Shown: positions 35,101 to 47,100 of the stretch, one piece after another
How positions within the stretch are numbered: the first letter of the stretch is position 1
How the letters are laid out: each line of letters begins with the position of its first letter
Assembly (NCBI GenBank): GCA_958299035.1
Contig: CATQJL010000223.1
Span: forward strand, 75,099,600-75,163,599
Direction of reading: 5' to 3'
From: Cylicocyclus nassatus
Taxonomy: Eukaryota; Nematoda; Chromadorea; Rhabditida; Strongylidae
Length of the DNA: 64,000 bases
Notes under the pieces: model-generated
The model's database searches: none
The model's input: the letters and a program-made list of their open reading frames with translations, nothing else
Told to the model about the DNA's origin: nothing
Translations under genes and position numbers: made by a program

Positions 35101-38100
35101 GAATCAGCAACTCTAATTGGCCTAGTTTAAAAGTTTTCAGGCTATTTTGATGTCTTTCTGAGGCAAAATATGGCCTTTCATGGCTCAAAACCCTCTTTCA
35201 AGTTTCTACCGTAATCTTACAGTACGGAGAAAGATGGACAACTCGCTTTATACTGCAAATCTAAGTTGAAGCCAGCTCTACAAAATGGAGCTTACCGCTT
35301 CCCAAAAGACCTCATAATGAGAGAGTTATTAACAATCAAACAGTGGATACATTTTTTGGGACACCCTGTATATATAAAACTCAAAAATTGTCAGTTTGGA
35401 GGGTATGTGCGTTATAGAAACGCACGCTGCTCAACCGATTCAGCTGAAACTTTGCACACATATGTTTTCAACTCTTGCGCAAATGATAGGCTACTTTTTG
35501 CGGCGAATCGTTGGATCCTTCGATCGATTTATTGATTTTACGTTTTTCTAAGGAATCTAAGGCTTATCATGTTCAATCAAGCATTTTCCCATGGTCATGT
35601 AAAGGAGGGCGGTGAAGCTCATTCTCACCTCAGGATGACGAGGATGCGGTTTCGAAGCGGATGTCCCAGGGTAAGTCATCCATAACATATAAGGGGAGGG
35701 GGCTTGCAGTGCAGGTGAACGGAACAAAGCCCGGGCTGGACAGTGAGTGATAAAACTACTTAAAAGTAGGATTTACCTCAAAATATCAATGATAAATACG
35801 GCCGGCCTCTGCTATCGTGTAGCTGCACTACTCTTGCAATCTGCAAAAAGGCAGCGGGATGGCAACAGAGTCACCACATGCACAGTGTTGCGCTCTGCGA
35901 GCTCTGGTGGGCTCTGCACCCCTTTCGGGGGGTGCTGCCGTGCCTTACAGTTTCTAACCCAAAGGACTTCCGCTATTGTGGGTGGGCGCATAGAACCTAT
36001 AATGGCGCGTCACGCCTACTCAGAAAACAGTATATAGGGCTTATTAAATTGCGTGTCGTTTGCACCAGCATCTCCAACTTCGCGCTGGACTCTGCGTCTT
36101 TTCCGCGAGCTGCTCTCTAAGCACTTTCCCAGGGCGAGCGTGGGAAAGGCGGAGCCTCTTTCGATTGGAAGTGATTACGGAACATGTGCCGCAGAAGAGA
36201 CGCAGAGTCCAGCGCGAAGAGGAGGTGCTGGTGCAAACGACACTCAATTTGATAAGCCCTATATATATTAGGTTGGTCCGAAAGTTCTGTCCCAACATTT
36301 TCAAAAAATCGTAACTTCTTCCTAACACAATGTTTTGCAAGATTAAAACCACATTGAAAACAGCAATTCGTGCACTTTCTAAAACTACCTTGGCTGCTGT
36401 TCATTAAGCTCTGAATGCAGAGAAAAAATTGGAAAAAGGAGATCACTTCAATTTCGGAATTTCTAAGCAAGCCCGTTGAAAAATCCAAAACTGTCATAAA
36501 ATCCAAAACAGGCAGTATCCTAGGTTTTTTGATCCCCTCTTTCCAGCTGAGCAAGATTCGCGCTGATCGAGCCCTTTTGAGAGAAGTTATGATTTTCAAG
36601 AAAAAATGCCAAAAAATCAGTTTCTTAAGAAAATTGATTTTTTGACATTTTTTTCAAAAAATCATAACTTTTCGGAAAACAGCTAGATCAGCGCGAACTT
36701 TGCTTACCCAGAAAGAGGGGGTGAAATAGTCTAAGATGCTGGATGTTTTCGATTTTATGGCACAGTTCTAGGTTTTTTAACGGGCTTGCTTAAAAATTCC
36801 GAACTGGAAGTGATTTCGTTTTCCCAATTTTGTCTCTGCTTTCAGAGCTTAGTAGAGAGCAGCCAAGGTAGTTTTAGAAAGTGCATGAGTTGCTGTTTTC
36901 AATGTGGTTCTACTCTTGCAAAAAAATTGTGATAGGAAGAAGTTACGATTTTTTGAAAATGGTGGGACAGAACTTTCGGACCAACCTAATATAATATACA
37001 TGCAAATTCAATAAACAGACAAACAGAAAAAACACACAGATAAGAGAAACATACCACCAGAAAAGTTAAGCTCAACTCCGGGCTACTAAGAGGACTCCCA
37101 CTCGCTCACTCTTTCTCGCCCAACACACTCTCACACATTCCCGACTTCCAAGAGAGCTGACCTAGAGGTCGGTCGGCCGCGCTTGCCATCAATGCAGTAG
37201 CGACGGCGCGGCTGAAACCAATCCCGCAGATGTTGACCAACAACTTCAAACCCAGCTCCATCACATTTCCTGCACGTTTGTGCAGTCCCGGGTGTTCATC
37301 CCACAATATTTCCATCCTAGCGCGTCCAACAACCACTCCACCACCGGACCATACACTCGCTCAAGGCGCGCGGACGCAGGCACTACGCCGACTTTACAAG
37401 AGCTCCACCGATCAAAAAAAAGAGCGACACGAGCAAGGGTAAGATCAAAAAGATACCACAAGGGCGCGCCTGCGCTATTTATATCCGAAGCTGGGAGCGT
37501 GCTTGCGTATGGTCCGGCAGCGAACAGGGTAGCACACGGTAAAGCGCCGCGATCGTGCTCACGACCGAACTGCGCGGCAATGCTCTGGGCCAAACGGTTA
37601 AGCGGGAGGTTGATCGTGAGCGACACACAGTGATTTACTATTCAATAATCATTCTTTCGTTCTCAACGATTCACTACAGAATAGAAACCGTGATATATTC
37701 ATAAGGCATCTTTGGTAGTGGAATTATACTTACTTTAAAATCTTTTCACTGGACGATGGTCCATCACTTCTTCTTGCCAAAATGTGCCGGAGAGATAACG
37801 AGTTCGGCTGGTTTCGCCGGCCTCTCTTCTGACTTCGGTGTAACGATCACCCGGTGGACCAGCCACGGTTCCTTCCATCAGATTCTTCCTTTCTTCTATA
37901 TTCGCCTCCAAATGATCCGAGCCTAATAGTCGACCGGTCACGAGAGGATTGAAGACAGAAGTGTTGCATTCACAGTGGTACTAAAGTCAAAGTAGCCTTC
38001 CTTTTGGGGCAAAAAGCGAATGAGGCACCGCAAAACATGTGAGATAAATTATTCAAATATGCTGCCATATTATGTTACTTTGTGAATGACATGCCTCAAC

Positions 38101-41100
38101 AAGTTCCGACAGTGCAAAATTCAGATGTATTGGTAAAAGGGACAAATGACTTGTTTACATCACACAAAAGAGCATATGACATCAAGGTTGAAAAACATGG
38201 TTACAATATCTCTATGAACATTATTAATAAAAACTTAACCTTGGAGATTTCATAATATTTTGATGTAAATCGAGAAAAACTGTCTCCGTTTGGGAAAATT
38301 TCGCGGATTTCTTACTTGCTCAAGTATATACTCTTCACATCGAAATTCATACATACATTTGCTTTGTTGCATTTTTCAAACTCGAGAAACACAATTTAGT
38401 CAGTAAAGTCCAAAAATGCACTAAATGAGACTTTCGTTTTTTTTGAGTTAAATGATAAAGTTAACATTTGTAAAAGGCTAAAAGTCCAAATTGATACATC
38501 CAAAAATTCATGCTTAAACTACTTTTGTAAAGACAGCCCAGCACAACTTTGGCAAAAACCAAACTTGTTGCTTATTCGACTTTCAGCGGTTGGAAGGTAA
38601 GCAAGTACGGATAAGCAAGCAGGACGTCCGTATGATTTTTTTAAACGCAGACACCATTTTTCTTGATTATTGAAGTCCGTATCCCTTTATTTTGGTTTCA
38701 AACGTAACGTGGAACAACTCTGTGTTTTGTTTGGATAATGTCTTGTAGAGTTTGTTTTGCCTTATTGAATGATGTCAAAATCTACTATATGTAAAATCCA
38801 AAAGATCATGACTTGTCCATTCTGTCGGGGTGAAAACGTTAAAACAATTAGCTACAACCTTTTATTGGGTGGGTCCAAAAACTTGTGCCGTTTTTGAACT
38901 CATCCTCAAATCAATCAAAATAACGATAGACAAACACTCTAAGCATTGTTATAAGCAAAATTTATTTCTCCTTGCAGCAGTGGTATTTTTGTTCCCGTAT
39001 TTCTTCGATGCTCTTTTGAAAAATTGCCATTTTTTGAAACTTTTGATTGCTTTCGAAAAGTTTTGATAAACAGTTGAATAGAGTAAGCATAATGCTACAA
39101 AATTTGATTTTTTTGGCATTAGTAGCTGCTTTCCAGTACTTGTATTAAACCAGTTTTCCAAAATTTTTATGTTTGCGAAGGTAAAATATACAGACGCTTT
39201 AAACACTATATAAACTTCGCAAATGGAGATTTCCAAAAATCGATTATGATTTGACATACCGCCTCGAAATATTGATTTTTGAGATTTCCGGGTCAGGGCT
39301 CGGCACGAGGTGGCTAGTTGAAAATGCAAAAAACGAATTCCCCCTTGACTTCGCCACAAAAGTACATCCCCCTTGACACGCTAACGAACAAGTCAAAAAT
39401 GAAAACAAAAAGAATGAAGTAGTATACCAGACCGACAATAAATCTTATATATAAAGCTGAATGTCTGTTTGTCTGTATGTCTGTCTGTCTGTCTGTCTGT
39501 CTGTATGTATGTCTGTGTGTACGTATGTTCCGAATAGAAAATTCCATTTCTGAACCGATCCGGACCAAACTTGGCACACATACACTACGGGCCCCGGCGG
39601 GTGTCATAGGCTACTTTTCGTCATCGATCGATATCGATTTTATCGATTTTTATCGATTTTTTTGCTGAGTTCACCTACGGGGCTGGGAGTTGGCACAGGG
39701 GGGTAATCGAGCATGGGGATTCCGAAAACAATATTGGTTTTCAGGATTATCGATTACTTTTATCGATTTTATCGATTTTTTTGCAAAGTTTGAGCTACGG
39801 GGCTGGGAGTTGGCACAGGGGGGTAATCGAGCATGGGGATTCCGAATACAATATTGGTTTTCAGGATTATCGATTACTTTTATCGATTTTATCGATTTTT
39901 TTGCAAAGTTTGAGCTACGGGGCTGGGAGTTCGCGCAGGGGGGTAATCGAGCATGGGGATTCCGAATACAATATTGGTTTTCGGGATTATCGATTACTTT
40001 TATCGATTTTATCGATTTTTTTGCAAAGTTTGAGCTAGGGGGCTGGGAGTTGGCACAGGGGGGTAATCGAGCATGCTGATCATCCCCAAGGGGGTGATCA
40101 GCATGCTCGATTACACCCCTGTGCCAAATTCCAGCCCCCTAGCTCAAATTTTGCAAAATCGATAAAATCGATAGAAGTAATGGATAATTCCAAAAACTAA
40201 TATTGTATTCGTAATCTGCATGCTCGATTACCCCCCTTTGCAAACTCCCAGCCCCGCAGGTCAAACTTTACAAAAAAATTGATAAAATCGATAAAAGTAA
40301 TGGACGATCCTGAAAACTAATATTGTGTTCGTAATCAGCATGCTCGATTACCCCCCTGTGCAAAATCCCAGCCTCGCATGTCAAAATTTACAAAAAATCG
40401 ATAAAATCAATAAAAGTAACCGATAATTCTGAAAACTAATATTGTATTCGGAATCCCCATGCTCACTTCCCCCCTGTGCCAACTCCTAGCCCTGTAGGTG
40501 AACTCTGCGAAAAAATCGATAAAAATCGGTAAGATCGACATCGATCGATAACGAAAAGTGGACTGTGACACGCGCCGGGGCCCGAAGTGTATGTGTGCCA
40601 AGTTTGGTCCGGATACGGCGGAGCCGGGTAAGCCAGCTAGTAGGCAATAAAAACTAGTGATTGTTTGCATTCTCCGGGTTGGCGGCATGCTGTGTCCGCC
40701 GCGCACCACCGCGAGCTTGGAGCGCCTTTGCCGCTGCCACCCAGATATTTGGAGGGCTATAACTAGACGGGGAGGAGAGGGTTCGGGAAGGTACAAAAGT
40801 GTAGATTATTAGATGAGATGTAGGTTACTTTTATGTAAAAAATTTGGAAAAATTATGTGAAGAATAGGAATTATATGACTTTGTTTGCGCTAAGCCACCT
40901 CAGGTGGCTATCCAGGTGGCTCAAAAGCCACCTAATCCCGAAAAAAGTTTGCCATGCCCTCAGTTACATATTTTTTCATAATTTAACATACATAATCCCA
41001 ACTCTCCATTGCCCATCTACACATCTATTTTGGTGCCATTTCATCTTCACTTCGCTGTAAACAATCCCTTTGTTTATTTGTTGGCGGCATGCCGGCAGCG

Positions 41101-44100
41101 TGCCGGCAGCAGATCGAAAGACAGCGTTATGCTCTTCCGCAAAAACGATATCCCCTTTGCTTTTCCCCCAAAAACGATATCCAGCTTGCTTTGCAAGCCA
41201 CCTGTGCCGAGCCCTGTTTCGGGTGCAGCCTGGGACGCATCAGAAAAACTAAAGTTATGGCAGTTTCTACCTCAAGGCCTTTACCGATCCAGAAAGAAAA
41301 ACATCTTTCAAAAGAGGAAAGAAAGCCGCATCGAATGACACCTTAAGTGTTTGCCGTCTGATGATCTTCGAGTTTTGGGATAAACATACCTCGAATTTGG
41401 TAGCATCAAAGAAAATTTGAAAAAATAGTTTTGGATCGGTGCACACCTTGCTTTAGAGATCTTCTTGACGTTTTCAGAAGGTTTTCTTTTAGTCCAAGAT
41501 TATCAAGGCAAAGACATAAGCTTCTACCTTTCAAATGACTCTGTAGAGTTGTGCCGCCGAAAATTGTTTAGGAGTAGGAGCACATCGAACAACGGTTGCA
41601 ACGGAATGCGGCAACGCGAACGACGCGCGCAACGTTGCAACTTTCCTTTGCTTCAATATCAAAGATAAAAATCGTAGTTTCAATACATATGTGTATCGTC
41701 TACAACATAGATACTTTTGGATACTATCAGAAACTTGTTCCTATCTTTTAGAAAAGCACAGAAGTCCTTCTCAAGTGGCAAAATTTCAACATTTCGAATT
41801 AATTCACAAGGGAAGTACACTTAGTCGAAGTGGCGATTCGGAAAGAGATCTAAACCAGTGAATAGAGCTTAAAAAGCTGATTTCAGATACACCTTCTATA
41901 TCTGCGATGCGTTGTTCTGAAAAAAGTTATGAGCTTTTCTAAAGTCAAATTTTCGTGCATTTTGAGTCCTAAAATCAAGATAATCACTACACGAAAGTGT
42001 GCAAGCTTAAGCCAACCACCTAGGAAGCATTTATGTCTAATTCGAGTTCATCCGAACATTTTCGAGTGTTTTCCGACCATGTTGTTTATCTACAGGCCGT
42101 CATTTCCCTCCTAGATCACACTTCCATTATATATATAGAAAACATAACCCCTCAATCTGAAAGAAAGCGCTGCAGATATTGAAGATATATTTACATCGTT
42201 TTACGTTCTATCTATTGGTAGTTTCCAAAAAGTTTCCGACGCGACGCTTTTTTCTAGATGGAGGTTATGGGACTTTTTTGTATACATAATCAAAGTGTGA
42301 TCTAGGAAGGAAATGACGACCCGTGAATAAACAACATGACCGGAAAGCACTCAAAAACGTTCGGATGAGCTCGAATTAGAATTACAATGCTTACTAGGTG
42401 GTTTGCTCAAGCTTGTACACTTTTGTGTAACGATTACATGATTTTGGGACTCAAAATGCACGAAAATTTGACTTTAGAAAAGCTCATAACTTTTTTCGGA
42501 ACAACGCATCGCAGATATAGAAGGAGTATCTGAGATCAGTTTTTTAAACTCTATCCACTGGTATAGATCTCCTTCCGAATCGCCACTTCGACTAAGTGAA
42601 CTTCCCTCGTCAGAACTTTGGGTATGGAGTTCATAGGATATATCATTACAGACGTAGCACACAGTCTTCAAATAAGGTCCCTTTGTTGTCTAACGGCTTA
42701 AAAATACCATTTTCGCCGAGCGCGATTTCGCGGTCTGAAACGTGTTAAGTTAGGTTGGAGTTTCATACTGCAGTCGCTGCAGCAATGGCAGTCAATCGCT
42801 CGACATCATTTGCCCGCGCCAATTTGATTGCACTCGCTGCACCGATTGCAGTATGAAACAACCCTTAGGTGAAAACGGGTAGAAGATTCTGACGATTTTC
42901 AAGCGGACAACTAAATTGGAACAAAAACATTGCTGCTAGACAGAGGAAGAAATTTTGCATAGAACAGTTTTTAGAGTGATTGTCTATCTTTATTCTGGAT
43001 AGGCCTAAAAAGGCCCAAACTATCGCACCCACCTAACAAATTTGATTTTTGAGCCAACTTCTTGTGAGCAATAATTCCTCTTTGCAGCGGGCGATGATCC
43101 TGACGCAGATCTTGAAGTCCAGCCGTACTTACAAAAGCTAGACTTAGGTATGTAATTTTAATTTTCCTTAGCAAGGACTAGCTAATGCGGTTTGACAAGG
43201 ATGTTTTACAATTATTGTAAAATGTAGATTGAGCTGGAGAAGATACATATCAGATGCTAGAGTTTTATGTTCTAAAACGGCTATGAACCCATGATTGTGA
43301 GCATTGAATCAAAAAAAGCGACCAGTTACTACAAGTACAATGACCAAGTTCTCCAACATTTGTACTATGCGGATTTTTTTTATTATGAGATTTGATCCGA
43401 TATTACTTCACAAAAATCAAATACATATCATCTATGATACAATCAAATTCAGGAGAAAGTATGTCACAGGAGGAATGCAAAAGAATGAGTAAGCAGAAGC
43501 CGGAGGGCACTTTCTGCACGTACGGGATGAATAGCGTAAATTATTGTAAGGTAACTATGTTAGTCCTTGATGAGCGTTCATCTCAGATTTACAACCGTGA
43601 AATAAAATCAAATGCATTTGAAACATTTTGATAAACTGTAAGAACTTTTTTAGACTGTAAGTGGAGGAGGTGTCACAACTATGATAGATGGCAAAGCATA
43701 TCTAATGGGTGTAGTATCTTTTGGAAAATGGTGTAAAGAAATGAAGCATAAGGAAGGACCCAAAGTACAAGTCAGTACTCATTTGTTACTCGTCCTAAAA
43801 TTTTTTCAACTGTCTTTGAAACTCTAACACCATATTGTAGCCGCGGCAAACGTAGTACTTACCCATTTCATCCGCTTCAAATTAGCTGCATTTCTGGTCA
43901 TCTTAGCGCTTCTAAGGTACCCTCACAACAAATTCACGGTGGTTTTCTCAAGAATTTAATCTACGTCATTGATGTCAAAATTGTTTTTTGGGAAAGTCTC
44001 GCCAACTGTCTCATTTTGCTCAGCAACACAGAAAGTTTATCAAACTATTTGTCATAAACTGTCGTCGTGTGGGATATGTGTTGTTCAATTCTTGACAAAA

Positions 44101-47100
44101 AGCATATCTACTGCAAAAAGTTTCAAAGGCTGGTTTTTTGTTCTATCACAAGAAAAGGTTGTAAGAAGTGCCATACCCTACAGAGAAGTCACGATAAGCC
44201 ATTACAAATCTGATGTGACGGAATATGTGCGGTAATGCTCGGCGTTACCGCGTAAGATCACGAGTAGTTGCTTGGAGCTAATGTGCGAAAACTCTGACAC
44301 TAACCTAATCTTACTCTACATTTACGCTTTTTTGATAGAAACAGAAATCTATGCATATACTTTTTGGTCATATGCGCGAGAATCTGGCCCGTAGTAAACT
44401 ACCGTCAGGGCATCTCCCCTGAGGCGGACCGGAGTTGATATCTTGGCGCCTCAGTCCAGCATCCGGCGAGCTATTGATCTGGATGCAGATCGCTTCCTGG
44501 ACATTGTGATCAAGTGCCTTCTCGAGAAAACAGCTACTTGATTCGATTTGGTTAAATGGGTAAGCCATTGGAATTACACGCGCGCGGCCGTGGTTCGACT
44601 CGCCTAGCGGCACAACTTTTGCTGCATCGCCGGGCAATCTTTGATACAATCTTTGCGGCCACTATCCAATCGATGATGACCGCTATCAAGGATTTCGCCT
44701 AGCAAACGCAAAGATAAAACAAAAAACATTTCGTTACGAAAATTTTGCGACAGAACGAAATGGTTGCAACGTGAATTCAATGAAATGAACAAATGAGTCC
44801 TCGTTTTGGACAGTTTCAAAAAAAACCAGTAAAGTTTACAAAAAAAGAGAAGAATTTGTTTTTTTCTGTCTTCCTCGCCAAAATCAGCTGTTCATCGATC
44901 CTCTCCTTTTCGGGCGCGGTCGTGCAATTTTGCGCCGATTTTGTCCGCAGTGTTAGGCAAATTGCTGTGTATCGTAAGTTACTCAGGAGCAACTTACGAA
45001 GATTTTCTCTGCGTTTCCTCTTTAGCACACTATTTCTGGACATCATCGCTCATATCATCTCCCATGACCCGGCAGGGAGATCATCTCCCTGCCGAACTTC
45101 ACCTGAGGCTCACCTCTCAGGTGACGTTGCATCCCTATAGCATGGGGAAATGGGCGGTCGTCATTTTACTGACAGAACTTCACATGAAGGTCTCAGGGGA
45201 GATAATCTCCCATGACCGAGCTTTACTACGGGCCTCTCTGCGACGAGGGAAAGGCTGAAGGATAATGCCGCAACGACATTTTTGGCTACGGCTTCTCCAT
45301 GACAAAGACGCCGCTAGCTAGCAGCGGGAACAAAAGCTTATGACTGTAAGTTACCAACGAAGATTAAGGGCCGCATGCGTTGACTTCTCTGCTGGAAACC
45401 TAAAGCTACAGTGTTTTAGATCTCACACAGTGTCTAATCCGCATGTGTTTCTATATCATAAACATTTAAGCGAGAAATTGCACAAGCCCCATTTTCTAAT
45501 TTTTTGTACAGGCTTTTAACAATCCCATGCGGCCGATGATCTTTGCTTCAAAGTCATTTCTCTTTTTCTCAAATTATTGGAAACACTCCAAAGTTGAACC
45601 GTCCATTTAACCCAAGGTGCTGACAAGGGAGGTGTTTTCGGTCGAAGTGGCATTTTCACATCAAATTGATACGACTATAAAGAGCATTGAACGCTAATTC
45701 CAAATCTGTCTTCGTTATCTGCCGAGCGAATCTAGACGTCTAGTTATCAGCTTTTTTTGAGTTGAGAAATTAAATGCATAATTAGGACAACATTCGTTAG
45801 AAATGCTCAAATAGTCCAATGTTGAGTATCAAAGCACTTTATTTGAACGACTTCTATCCAAAGCACTCATACTTAACACTGCTCTATTTGCGCGCTGAGA
45901 AGACCGTAAAATTCTATTTTACTCAGATTATGCATTCATTTTTCGCACAAAGAAAATATTCATAACTCAACGTCTAGAGGCGCTCGGCAGATAACGAAGA
46001 CAGATTGAAATCAGCGTTTAATGCTCTTCATAGTCGTATCATTTTCATGTAAAAAGGCCACTTCAGCCGAAAACACCTCCTTGTGAGTAGTTTCGTGATA
46101 AGAAAACAAATGCGATAAAGCACAGCTGCACAGCAAACAAGCACAACTTTGGAATGTTTTTAGTGTCTGAGCCGTCAGGAATCGTAGCAAAAGCTAGAAA
46201 ATGCGGCTTGTACAGCTTCTTGCTCCTTCAATATGCTCATAATGAAGGATGGTGCGAATATTTAGAGATAGGTAGAAAAATTACTATTGAAAAATAGACG
46301 TTCGGCCGCGTGGGATCATTAGGGGATCGTACATGAAATCCACATATCCAAAGCTTCAGGATATGGGACTTTATTTTTGAACTGCGCTGATCTCCCAAGT
46401 GGAAATGTTAGTGCATGCGGCCCTTTGAAACGACCCTACTCCTCTTAACCACTTACCTGAAAAAAAAATCCATTCTCATCCTTGCCTCCACCACCTCATT
46501 GTCGAGCTCTGGAGAGAATAAACATGTAGCAAGATTTTTCATTCAATCTTGCAAAACCTGTACAAGTAACTTTTTACGATTGTATAGAACTAAAAGGTAA
46601 ACTACACTATAATTCACGTCATTGCTCTCATAGGTGTAAATTTCTTAGGAGCATAAAGTAGGAAAGCAGCGTTTGCGAATAAAATATTACTAATGTGGCG
46701 AGAACAAATTTCAAGCATGCTACTCATACAAAAATCAAGCGGTTTGCGAAATTCGACGGCAAGTTCTATGGATTAGGCACAAGGCTAGGAAAGCTCAGGC
46801 AGGTTAATTTCTTGAGAGCCCAGCCCCTTTTTGAAAACCCGACCTCATTAACCTTACTAGCTGGGAAACCTGGCTCCGCTCGGCCCTGCAAATAGTATGT
46901 TCATAAACAACCTCGCTGGTCGCAATTTTTGGGAGAACTTCTAAATTTACTATTTAGGAAAGGTATGAATATCCCTAGCATGGTGACAAAGGTACTCTGT
47001 TATGAGTACAAAAAGGCTAGCTTTTTTCTCTTTGAAACCAAGTTGGTCATGTTCGAAACTGAGCTCTACCGATCATTCGATAGAGCTAATACATGTAATT

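Noticed and set aside
37230..37760. Possible LTR retrotransposon end (TGTTGACC start, TGGTAGTGG after a CACTACA-like end)
   Set aside because: No second LTR, no primer-binding match I can name, and no gag/pol in the vicinity.
39690..40079. 130-codon open frame with a perfect 40-residue protein repeat
   Set aside because: It is the translation of a 120-bp DNA minisatellite inside a Helitron; the unit length divisible by three keeps the frame open and the neighbouring frame is open too.
43765..43827. Read-through end of gene 1 exon 9 ([11 protein letters not shown], stop at 43825)
   Set aside because: Keeps the frame but loses the expected P.VHTD strand; exon 10 at 48113 restores it in phase and is followed by AATAAA.
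43841..43958. Possible last exon with a hydrophobic tail ([11 protein letters not shown])
   Set aside because: The acceptor is plausible but the phase is wrong; in the correct phase it stops after five codons.
44560..44600. GGTTCGACTC resembling a tRNA B-box
   Set aside because: No A-box at the right distance and no acceptor stem pairing seen, so no tRNA is called.
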